From an uncultured Lachnospiraceae bacterium (GTDB taxonomy: Bacteria > Bacillota_A > Clostridia > Lachnospirales > Lachnospiraceae): a stretch of DNA of 7,987 nucleotides. The DNA is taken from the NCBI GenBank assembly GCA_902767195.1, contig CACXGS010000372.1, positions 1-7,987 on the forward strand, written 5' to 3'. This document shows positions 1-5,787 of the stretch, one piece after another. Made by a program: the position numbers and the translations under genes. The notes beneath the pieces were generated by a model. That model was not told where the DNA came from. It was given only the letters and a program-made list of their open reading frames with translations, and ran no database searches. Within the stretch, counting starts at the first letter, position 1. Each line of letters opens with the position of its first letter.

Positions 1-732
1 CATCTCATGGGTTGAAGAAGCTTCTTCCAGATAGGCCATATTCGAAATAGCTGTCATCATATTGTACAAAAATACCGGATCATATTTTTGCATTAACTCA
101 TCCAATTTGGATTGAAGAGATAGATTGTCCATCGTTAATTGCCGGTTATCCTTGAGAAGTTCATCCTTTTCTACTTGAAAATTCCGGATAGTTGCCATGG
201 ATTTTTCGCCGAGCAAGGTAACAATATGGTATATAAGTTCCGATATATCGCAGAAGGTTTTGAAATCATAGAAAGGTATCTGATCATATGCCTTCATACA
301 GCGGGGGGTTTCCATCAGACTCTTTGTGTCTGACAGCACTTGCATATGAGGAACGTTATCTGGAATATTATTACACCTAACCTGTCCTGCCAGAAATCCG
401 CCAAGATATCTGTGGTCGATAATAATAGGGATGACAACCTCTAACAGGCCACAGTGACAACAATAGATAAAGTGCTTCTGCAAGGCAGTAGCCTGGGCAA
501 GCCCTGATGCGTCAGATAGTTGACATGAATTGGATGTCCGCATTATTTTGCAGAACTCGGTAAAATGAACCATATCAGAAATTGGTTTACCGGTGTAATC
601 TGATATTACGACCCCTAACCCGGTCACTTTAGATATGGCCTCAAGCAAATCGTCCAGCGTTTTTTCTCCGAATAATTCCGTCAATCCGATTTCATGTTCA
701 ATTTGAGGCGTACGCTTATTATCATTCTCCAT
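1..732 (-). CDS. PocR-domain sensor/regulator, N-terminal 244 residues (gene runs off the left edge)
   Basis: This frame is open from an ATG at 732 to the window edge without a stop, and is preceded by GGGAGG (740-745) at 7-nt spacing. Residues about 14-175 match the PocR ligand-binding domain: a conserved Cys-rich core (FCKIM near 60, SNSCQLSDASG near 67-77, YCCHCGLLEVVIPI near 90-103) and LGGFLAGQV at 110-118. In known PocR proteins this domain senses small metabolites such as diols. Residues about 186-217 are charged and heptad-like, probably a coiled-coil linker. They lead into DPVFLYNMM (218-226), which resembles the H-box of LytS/YesM-type histidine kinases (PHFLYN) but has Val where the phospho-acceptor His should be. 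The missing C-terminus could be a kinase ATPase domain or an AraC-type helix-turn-helix; PocR proteins of both kinds exist. It lies downstream of the glycyl radical operon on the same strand, separated by a terminator, so it is probably transcribed independently. Domain call secure; output domain unknown. Confidence 0.85.
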   Translation of the reverse strand, partial: MENDNKRTPQIEHEIGLTELFGEKTLDDLLEAISKVTGLGVVISDYTGKPISDMVHFTEFCKIMRTSNSCQLSDASGLAQATALQKHFIYCCHCGLLEVVIPIIIDHRYLGGFLAGQVRCNNIPDNVPHMQVLSDTKSLMETPRCMKAYDQIPFYDFKTFCDISELIYHIVTLLGEKSMATIRNFQVEKDELLKDNRQLTMDNLSLQSKLDELMQKYDPVFLYNMMTAISNMAYLEEASSTHEM

Positions 733-1105
733 CTCTTTGCCTCCCTTTATACTATTTTAAGAGAATTGTTTTGCCTGCTCCATGATATATCAGACATGAC
801 TTTGATATTTCAGACCTCATCGTAATAAGCGGCTTCATTCTTTCATATTTAATAATAGTCATGATGTAAAAAGGCAAAGGCATCGATCCGATAATCTTTC
901 ACAAACCATCTGACGCTCGTTACATCGATACCATTGTTCACGACCAAGATATTTCTCCATCTCGCCTTCTTATTTAATTATACGAAACTAATATATATTT
1001 TATCGCAATTTAATTGCATCATTTAAGTATTATTTGTTAATAATAATTTTTTACATACCAAATACAAGTTTTTTATCGTAATATATATTTAATATCCATA
1101 TATAA
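733..1105. other. AT-rich intergenic region upstream of the PocR gene
   Basis: About 370 bases without a convincing gene lie between the PocR start and the terminator of the leftward operon. The region holds a tandem direct repeat (783-815), a 13-bp perfect palindrome GCAATT-T-AATTGC (1005-1017), and a minus-strand TATAAT (977-982) without a good -35. A short minus-strand frame (849-977) reads protein-like but has no ATG. The promoter of the PocR gene is expected here. Confidence 0.6.
783..815 (-). promoter_or_regulatory. Tandem direct repeat, candidate operator upstream of the PocR gene
   Basis: On the plus strand TGATATATCAGAC (783-795) and TGATATTTCAGAC (803-815) are two 13-mers differing at one base, with a start-to-start distance of 20 bp. 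Each core (TGATATWTCA) is palindromic or nearly so. Two copies about two helical turns apart, 51 bp upstream of the start codon, fit a regulator binding two sites on one DNA face, as AraC-type proteins often do. Which protein binds is inference; autoregulation by the PocR protein is possible. Confidence 0.5.
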
Positions 1106-1139
1106 ACATCCCACCTGAGAACGATCTCAGATGGGATGT
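1106..1139 (-). terminator. Hairpin terminator of the glycyl radical enzyme operon
   Basis: Arms 1106-1120 and 1125-1139 form a 15-bp stem with a 4-base loop. Read on the minus strand, the only non-Watson-Crick pair is a U-G wobble (positions 1131/1114); on the plus strand the same position is an A-C mismatch, which favours function in the leftward transcript. It begins 7 bases after the stop codon of the resolvase-fold gene. The following tract (TTTATATAT) is only moderately U-rich. Confidence 0.75.
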
Positions 1140-1145
1140 CTTAAA

Positions 1146-1550
1146 TTATTTGCGATTACTCCACTCAACCAAAGCCTTCTCAAGAAATTCCTCAGCCGCT
1201 TTCCCGTCTAATGCGGTGATAATATGCACATCGTTATCTTTAAGAATCTTATAGGTCTCCATGATATGATCAATTTCTGAAGAAATTGATCCGAGCTTAT
1301 ATACCACCAGCACATCAATCTCCCGATTCCTTACCGCCTCTAACATTCTGCGATATCCCGGCCGGTCAACTGATGCATTAGGATACGGGCCGATGTCTGT
1401 AAAATTCACGATCTCAATATCATTTCCATAAATCTCGATCGCTTTTTTTACACTCTTTGCCGCGTCTGATTTCATTCCTTCCAGGTAATACTTATAGCAT
1501 CCTGGACAGGCTCCTCTTAAATATTGGTGATTATAAATACCTATTTTCAT
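1146..1550 (-). CDS. Small resolvase-fold protein lacking serine recombinase catalytic residues (134 aa)
   Basis: The fold resembles the N-terminal catalytic domain of serine recombinases: MKIGIY (first strand), FTDIG (50-54), the DRPGYRRMLEAV helix (62-73), IDVLVVYKL (78-86) and a final strand near HIITAL. Family catalytic residues are largely lost. The YARVS motif with its nucleophilic Ser reads YNHQY, and KLDRLxR reads KLGSISS, so the key Asp and both Arg are gone; only the Asp of FTD and the Arg of DRPG remain. There is no C-terminal DNA-binding domain, so recombinase activity is very unlikely. CPGC at residues 15-18 is an unusual addition that could bind a metal or form a disulfide. The start at 1550 lies only 4 bases after the stop of the glycyl radical enzyme gene, suggesting translational coupling. 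In-frame extension to 1640 would overlap that gene by 86 bases and adds no family-like sequence. Function unknown; perhaps an accessory or regulatory protein of its neighbour. Confidence 0.8.
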   Translation of the reverse strand: MKIGIYNHQYLRGACPGCYKYYLEGMKSDAAKSVKKAIEIYGNDIEIVNFTDIGPYPNASVDRPGYRRMLEAVRNREIDVLVVYKLGSISSEIDHIMETYKILKDNDVHIITALDGKAAEEFLEKALVEWSNRK

Positions 1551-1554
1551 CTTC

Positions 1555-4080
1555 TTACAGCTGATGCTCCGTTCTGTGGATAATATCGTCCTGAACTTCC
1601 TTGGCAAGGGCTGTGAACATAGCGCTGTATCCGGCAACACGTACTACCAGATCCTTATAATTCTCCGGATGAGCCTGTGCGTCAAGCAGGGTATCCTTAT
1701 CGATTACGTTGAACTGTACGTGCATTCCTTTCTTGTCAAAGTAGGAACGTACCAGACCTGCAAAGTTGATCAGACCCTGATCTCCCTCTACGGAAGATGG
1801 AAGGAACTTCTGGTTGTAAAGGGTACCGTTGGATGCAACCTCATGGTCAAGTTTTGCTACGGAATTGGCTGCAGCGGTTGGGCCCTTGGTGTCTTTACCG
1901 GCACGCGGTGAACATCCGTCGCCAAGAGGTGTAGTTGCAAGACGGCCATCCGGCAACGCTCCTACGTCTTTACCGAACAATACGTTAGCGGATACCGGAT
2001 AAATACCTGCCTGGAACTGTCCTCCACGAGGATTGTAGTATTTCTCTACCTCATAGCAGTAGATCTGGGCACACTTTCTGGTAACCTCATCAACAGCATC
2101 AATATCATTGCCATACCACTCCGTATCTCTCTCAATGATATCACGAATCTGAGCATACCTGTCAGCGCTGATTGCGGGTGAGTAAGTCCTGGTATTAGAT
2201 GTCTTGTTACCTAAGATTTCACCGAGTACTTTCTGGATTACTGCTTCAAGCTGATCACCAGATACATTGCCGCTGGTACGATTAAGCTCAACAGCAGGAA
2301 CGATCGCAGAGCAAACCGGCTCACCAAAGTTATGATCCAGAGCGTCCTTAAGTTCGGCAAACGTGAAGTCCTTCTGATCAAAGACATGCTTCTTGATGGA
2401 GTACATGGAATCACCAACATCTCCAACGCCGAAGTACTGCGGTCCGGTGTAGTTATATCTGGCACCGCCTTCGTTAACATCCAAGCCTCTCTCTGTACAA
2501 TCATGTACAAAGCAGGACAGGAATGGAAGCTGTGCTCTCTCTCTGTGAGCAAGATCTACACAGTTGTCAGCCTGTACAACATGATAAATAAAGTAATCCA
2601 TCTGTTTCTTGAAAGCGTCGTACATCTGATCCATACTTGTAAATGTAGTGACATCGCCGCTCTTCGGACCAACCTGAACACCCTTATTCATACCATTATT
2701 GATGGTAAGTTCAAGGATCTTGGCTGCATTAAAGAAAGCGGAATCATGCCAGCCATATTCTAAGCCCTGCGGTTCAGGCTCTACACAGCCGATCAAACCG
2801 TAGTCTCTTGCATCATGCAGGCTGATTCCTCTATTGGTAAGAGCAGGAATAATACACTCATCATTGTACATAGCCGGAAGACCGAGTCCAAGACGACAGA
2901 GCTCACAGCAACGGAAAAGGAACTCGTCCGGTGTTCCATTCCAAATACGAACGGAGAAGGAAGGTGCGTTCATTCTGATTCTGGCAACTGTATCGATCAT
3001 CATGTAAGAAAGCTTGTTCGTTGCATCAACGCCGTCCTTTGTTTGCCCTCCGGCATTGATATTCTGGAACACCTGATATCCTGCAAATCCCTGGGAGGAG
3101 ATATCATCTCTAACCTTATTCAGGTCATTCAGCTTCAGGAATACGCAGTCAAGAAGCTCCTGAGCTTCATCTCTGCTGATGCTATCCTTCTCAAGATAAG
3201 GATACATATACTGGTCAAAACGTCCGGGTGATACGGAATGTCCGCTGGACTCACACTGAAGGATGAACTGTGTGAAGATGAAGGACTGACAAGCTTCCCA
3301 GAAGTTCGTTGCTCCCTGGGCCGGTACCTTTTCGCAGTTCTTTGCAATCTGGAGAAGCTCTGCTTTCCTGGTTGCATCTGCGCAGGATGATGCCATTTCT
3401 CTTGCCTTATCAGCATACTTTTTGGCCCACTGAATACCAGCATTCAGCACGATCAGCTGTGCTTTCCAGAAATGGGACTTTTTGATGTAGTCAGGATCGT
3501 TCTTGTCAGCTGTCTCAAGAGCATACGCAACTTTCTTCATGAGTTCATTATATCCAAGGCGAATGGCGCTATCATAATCAATGATGACGTGGCCAACACC
3601 ACCGAAGAGATAATTGCCTACAGTAAATACTCCCTGAGCCATTGCATCTTTTGTTTCCTTGCTCATGTAAGCAAGGGCAAGATCACTGACGGTCTTGTCC
3701 TTCCAGTAAGGCAGGATCTCACGGAAAGTCTTCTTGTCTTCTTCAGAGATGGTAAACTGGTCTGCCAGACGGGTTGCAATCGTGTCAAACTCAGCCATAA
3801 CCCACTCATAAGAAAACTCAGGATAAAGCTGACAGGACCTGGGATTCTTGGTCAGGGAACCGACTACCAGCTCTCCCTCACGGATTACAACCGGAAGATT
3901 CAGAAGAACCTTCTCAAGCGCTTTTGCCCGGCGAATCACGTGCGGTTCATTCTCTGTTTCCTTGTAAGACTGAGTCAGGTAATACGCTCGGTCAACCTCG
4001 ATTGCAGGAACTGCCTGAACTAACTCTGTTCTGATCTTTTCACAGCGGTCAGAACACCTTGTAAAGCCTTTTGCTATCAT
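1555..4080 (-). CDS. Glycyl radical enzyme, GCVEP-type dehydratase/lyase (841 aa)
   Basis: This is a glycyl radical enzyme of the pyruvate formate-lyase superfamily. The active-site motif GCVEP lies at 431-435, giving the thiyl Cys432 and the general base Glu434 of the eliminase branch (glycerol, propanediol and hydroxyproline dehydratases, choline and isethionate lyases). The C-terminal glycyl loop RVAGYSA (814-820) carries the radical Gly817. Other family marks are GVGHVIIDYD (161-170), WHDSAFFN (444-451), YNPRGGQFQAGIYPVSANV (682-700) and PDGRLATTPLGDG (710-722). It is a cytoplasmic anaerobic enzyme with no signal peptide and no N-terminal extension of the kind seen on microcompartment-encapsulated relatives. 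The Cys-Gly separation of 385 residues is about 50 more than in characterised eliminases, through an insertion near 586-640. ATG at 4080 was chosen because AAGGAGG (4085-4091) precedes it; the frame extends to 4203 but without family-like sequence. No activase gene adjoins it. The substrate cannot be assigned: dehydratase, C-N lyase and C-S lyase activities all remain possible. Confidence 0.93.
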   Translation of the reverse strand: MIAKGFTRCSDRCEKIRTELVQAVPAIEVDRAYYLTQSYKETENEPHVIRRAKALEKVLLNLPVVIREGELVVGSLTKNPRSCQLYPEFSYEWVMAEFDTIATRLADQFTISEEDKKTFREILPYWKDKTVSDLALAYMSKETKDAMAQGVFTVGNYLFGGVGHVIIDYDSAIRLGYNELMKKVAYALETADKNDPDYIKKSHFWKAQLIVLNAGIQWAKKYADKAREMASSCADATRKAELLQIAKNCEKVPAQGATNFWEACQSFIFTQFILQCESSGHSVSPGRFDQYMYPYLEKDSISRDEAQELLDCVFLKLNDLNKVRDDISSQGFAGYQVFQNINAGGQTKDGVDATNKLSYMMIDTVARIRMNAPSFSVRIWNGTPDEFLFRCCELCRLGLGLPAMYNDECIIPALTNRGISLHDARDYGLIGCVEPEPQGLEYGWHDSAFFNAAKILELTINNGMNKGVQVGPKSGDVTTFTSMDQMYDAFKKQMDYFIYHVVQADNCVDLAHRERAQLPFLSCFVHDCTERGLDVNEGGARYNYTGPQYFGVGDVGDSMYSIKKHVFDQKDFTFAELKDALDHNFGEPVCSAIVPAVELNRTSGNVSGDQLEAVIQKVLGEILGNKTSNTRTYSPAISADRYAQIRDIIERDTEWYGNDIDAVDEVTRKCAQIYCYEVEKYYNPRGGQFQAGIYPVSANVLFGKDVGALPDGRLATTPLGDGCSPRAGKDTKGPTAAANSVAKLDHEVASNGTLYNQKFLPSSVEGDQGLINFAGLVRSYFDKKGMHVQFNVIDKDTLLDAQAHPENYKDLVVRVAGYSAMFTALAKEVQDDIIHRTEHQL

Positions 4081-4182
4081 GGTGCCTCCTTTTCTTAATT
4101 TACAATACTGTGGGTTGAGGAAATTGTAATGGAGTGCTACAAAGCTATGTTTATTGTAAATAATGACCTGTTTTTCGTTCCA

Positions 4183-4233
4183 TGATATTAAAGACCAATC
4201 CATTGATATTCAAAACTATTTCAGAATGATATT
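4183..4233. repeat. Three phased TGATATT boxes
   Basis: TGATATT occurs at 4183-4189, 4204-4210 and 4227-4233, all in the same direction, at 21- and 23-bp spacing (about two helical turns). The second and third continue as TGATATTCA and TGATATTTC, close to the TGATATTTCA repeat upstream of the PocR gene. Isolated TGATATT heptamers also occur in coding DNA of this window, so it is the spacing and clustering that carry the signal. Confidence 0.45.
4185..4213 (-). promoter_or_regulatory. Candidate promoter of the glycyl radical enzyme operon
   Basis: On the minus strand TTGAAT (4208-4213) and TAATAT (4185-4190) are separated by 17 bp. Each matches the sigma-70 hexamer at 4 of 6 positions. The leader would be about 100 nt. 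Both hexamers overlap TGATATT boxes, so binding there would directly affect initiation. Confidence 0.35.
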
Positions 4234-4267
4234 TCGTAGGAATAATAACAGTAGAAGAATGGGCTTT

Positions 4268-4282
4268 TACGATAATATCGTA
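4268..4282. promoter_or_regulatory. 15-bp perfect palindrome, candidate operator
   Basis: TACGATA-A-TATCGTA is a perfect 7-bp inverted repeat around one central base, near the middle of the divergent region between the two groups of TTACAATW boxes. It could be an operator for a dimeric regulator. Confidence 0.4.
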
Positions 4283-4372
4283 TTCATTATTTTCAGCTTA
4301 AGAGATTACAATTTAACAGAACAAGTCTCCCTGTTAATGTTACAATTCAACTAGGGGTCTCGTCTGCCTACT

Positions 4373-4429
4373 CGGTCGTTGCTCCTTTTGCGCAGGGTCA
4401 TAGGAGCTGACTTATAGCAGAACGATCCG
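4373..4429 (+). ncRNA. Possible structured leader upstream of the CdaR-type gene
   Basis: CGGTCGTT (4373-4380) can pair with AACGATCCG (4421-4429) with one bulged T. Stacked directly inside it, GCTCCT (4381-4386) pairs with AGGAGC (4402-4407). A competing hairpin, GTCA-TAGGAGC-TGAC (4397-4411), would put AGGAGC in a 7-base loop. The segment is noticeably more GC-rich than the flanking intergenic DNA and lies 50-106 bases before the start codon. It matches no riboswitch class I recognise. It could be a cis-regulatory RNA or a DNA-level dyad. Confidence 0.35.
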
Positions 4430-4478
4430 TGATAGCTTTCGATCTTTACATCTAGAAGGAAATGAGAATAAAGAGTCT

Positions 4479-5609
4479 ATGTTATACAATGAGATTGCAG
4501 AAAAATTCATTACAAAACTAACGGCTTATACAAAATACAATATTAATATCATGGATGGCAGGGGTGTCATTATCGCCAGCCGTAACCCTGAGAGAGTCGG
4601 TACCTTTCATGAGGCGGCCTTTGATATTATCAAAAACAATCGGGAGATAGTCCATGTATCTCAGGATGACAGGATGCTGGGGACGAAACCGGGTGTAAAT
4701 CTTCCTCTTCATCACCACAACCGGGTGATTGGTGTGATTGGTGTTACCGGTGATCCGGAGGAAGTCCATCCCATTGCGCTGATTGTCAAGATGTCCATGG
4801 AGACTATGTTAGATTATGAATATCAGAGAGAGCAAAGCAAAAAAAGGCAAAGCCAGAAAGAACATTTTGTATACAGACTGATTAGCGGAAATATCCTGGA
4901 TAGCGCAGAGCTCATTAAACAGGCAAAGGAATTGGGATATTCTGAAAAACCTATGAGAATACCAATCCTGATTAGGTTTGAAGGAACAACATCAGAGCCA
5001 CAGGAGATTCTTGACCGGATAAAAAAAGGAGAGTTACACACGGTGCAAGATATTTCTTTGGTTACCAGTGAAGGGGAGATCCTAATCTATAAATGCCTTC
5101 CGGAACGTAAAGACGTTATTTCCGATTACAAATATCTTATTGGTGAATATCTCCGCCCTTTTATGATGTGGGCCAGGGAGTATGACCTGACTTACCGGTT
5201 TTTTATCGGCAGCATCCAAGATCAGTTTCATTATTATGCCGCTGCTTATGAACATTGTCTTTGGCTAAAGAAAGAGAATCCGGGGAAGGGCAGGGGACTG
5301 TTTTTCTATGATTATGTTGACACTTACTTAAAGGCCTTAATCCCTGAAATCGAGTTTCATAGAATGTTTAACTGCATGAAAGTAAGAATGACCAGAAAAG
5401 AATGTGAACGTTATCTTGAGACAGTGGGCAGTTTGAAAAAAAATAATTACAACATAGCTGCAGCCAGCAAAGAACTCTTTGTTCATAAGAATACCTTGAC
5501 TTTCCGTTTTGACAAGATTCGGGACCAGTTTAACATGAATCCTGTACGAAGCGCGAAAGACAGGGAGTTTATGGAATGTCTTCTGTACTATTTAAGCGGA
5601 GACAATTAA
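4479..5609 (+). CDS. CdaR-family (sugar diacid recognition) transcriptional regulator
   Basis: Residues about 3-133 form the putative sugar diacid recognition domain: NINIMDGRGVIIASRNPERVGTFHEAA occupies 21-47, followed by GVNLPLHHHNRVIGVIGVTGDPEEV (72-96), closely following E. coli CdaR. The middle (about 140-300) is a divergent GGDEF-like or linker region. The C-terminus (about 312-370) is the PucR-type helix-turn-helix, with NNYNIAAASKELFVHKNTLTFR at 322-343. At 376 aa it has the usual family length and appears complete. CdaR proteins are activators responding to glucarate, galactarate or glycerate, and the glycerate 2-kinase gene downstream fits that. The gene diverges from the glycyl radical operon and is closed by a terminator, so it is a monocistronic regulator that may act on both sides. 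The effector here is inferred. The ribosome site is weak, which may keep expression low. Confidence 0.9.
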   Translation: MLYNEIAEKFITKLTAYTKYNINIMDGRGVIIASRNPERVGTFHEAAFDIIKNNREIVHVSQDDRMLGTKPGVNLPLHHHNRVIGVIGVTGDPEEVHPIALIVKMSMETMLDYEYQREQSKKRQSQKEHFVYRLISGNILDSAELIKQAKELGYSEKPMRIPILIRFEGTTSEPQEILDRIKKGELHTVQDISLVTSEGEILIYKCLPERKDVISDYKYLIGEYLRPFMMWAREYDLTYRFFIGSIQDQFHYYAAAYEHCLWLKKENPGKGRGLFFYDYVDTYLKALIPEIEFHRMFNCMKVRMTRKECERYLETVGSLKKNNYNIAAASKELFVHKNTLTFRFDKIRDQFNMNPVRSAKDREFMECLLYYLSGDN

Positions 5610-5631
5610 AGGCTGATAAAGAGGATTATGT

Positions 5632-5678
5632 AAGGCCTGTTTTTTTGTGTTCTTAATACAAAAAATACAGGCCTTTTT
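5632..5678 (+). terminator. Rho-independent terminator after the CdaR-type gene
   Basis: AAGGCCTGT (5632-5640) pairs with ACAGGCCTT (5667-5675). The stem continues inward as TTTTTTGT with ACAAAAAA around a single bulged T, and a run of T follows (5674-5678). It lies 22 bases after the stop codon and separates the regulator from the hydrolase-kinase unit. Confidence 0.9.
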
Positions 5679-5692
5679 ATAACGGTGATGAA

Positions 5693-5721
5693 TTGTCTGG
5701 CTTTTAAAGGTTTGTTATCAT
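5693..5721 (+). promoter_or_regulatory. Candidate sigma-70 promoter of the hydrolase-kinase unit
   Basis: TTGTCT (5693-5698) and TATCAT (5716-5721) are separated by 17 bp and match consensus at 4 and 5 of 6 positions. It lies directly downstream of the terminator. Transcription would start near 5728, just before an 8-bp hairpin. Confidence 0.5.
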
Positions 5722-5740
5722 GGATACTGAAAAAAGACAG

Positions 5741-5762
5741 ACAGATTTTTCGACAAATCTGT
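5741..5762 (+). promoter_or_regulatory. Inverted repeat between promoter and ribosome site of the hydrolase gene
   Basis: ACAGATTT (5741-5748) and AAATCTGT (5755-5762) are perfect complements around TTCGAC. The repeat sits just after the predicted transcription start and 10 bases before AAGGAGG (5773-5779). It could be an operator or a 5' stabilising hairpin. No U-run follows, so it is not a terminator. Confidence 0.45.
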
Positions 5763-5787
5763 GAATCATGAAAAGGAGGAATTTCAT

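Larger units (their letters stand above)
4100..4347. repeat. Five TTACAATW boxes in the divergent region
   Basis: TTACAAT is at 4100, 4306 and 4340, and its complement ATTGTAA at 4123 and 4153. In all five the following base in the TTACAAT orientation is A or T. The copies at 4100 and 4123 form an inverted pair. I found no other copy elsewhere in the window by eye. Candidate binding sites for a regulator, perhaps the adjacent CdaR-type protein; three lie on the leftward-gene side and two on the rightward-gene side. Confidence 0.5.
4081..4478. promoter_or_regulatory. Divergent regulatory region between the glycyl radical operon and the CdaR-type gene
   Basis: A 398-bp noncoding stretch drives genes in both directions. 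It contains five TTACAATW boxes (4100-4106, 4123-4129, 4153-4159, 4306-4312 and 4340-4346), three evenly spaced TGATATT boxes (4183, 4204, 4227), a 15-bp palindrome (4268-4282), and a GC-richer foldable segment (about 4352-4430) in the probable leader of the rightward gene. I see no convincing sigma-70 promoter for the rightward gene. Its start at 4479 is fixed by the absence of other in-frame start codons nearby, with AAGGA about 19 bases upstream as a poorly placed ribosome site. Confidence 0.7.

Noticed and set aside
1146..1550. Mobile element or active site-specific recombinase
   Set aside because: Catalytic residues and the DNA-binding domain are absent, no terminal repeats are visible, and the gene is tightly embedded in a metabolic operon.
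1551..1640. In-frame N-terminal extension of the resolvase-fold protein
   Set aside because: It would overlap the upstream gene by 86 bases; the first core strand of the fold begins at the ATG at 1550.
1564..4023. Several long plus-strand frames opposite the glycyl radical enzyme gene
   Set aside because: They are antisense shadows of a well-supported 841-codon gene, without ribosome sites or family motifs.
1555..4080. Association of the glycyl radical enzyme with a bacterial microcompartment
   Set aside because: There is no N-terminal encapsulation extension, and no shell protein or aldehyde dehydrogenase gene in the window.
1555..4080. Assignment to choline lyase, hydroxyproline dehydratase, glycerol dehydratase or isethionate lyase
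   Set aside because: The GCVEP motif is shared by all of these, the insertion differs from them, and no diagnostic neighbour (such as a pyrroline-carboxylate reductase or sulfite-handling genes) is present.
4081..4203. In-frame N-terminal extension of the glycyl radical enzyme
   Set aside because: The added 41 residues do not resemble the family, and the strong AAGGAGG directly precedes the internal ATG at 4080.
4163..4354. 63-codon plus-strand frame in the divergent intergenic region
   Set aside because: It has no ribosome site, low-complexity AT-driven composition and no recognisable motif, and it overlaps the promoter elements; treated as noncoding.
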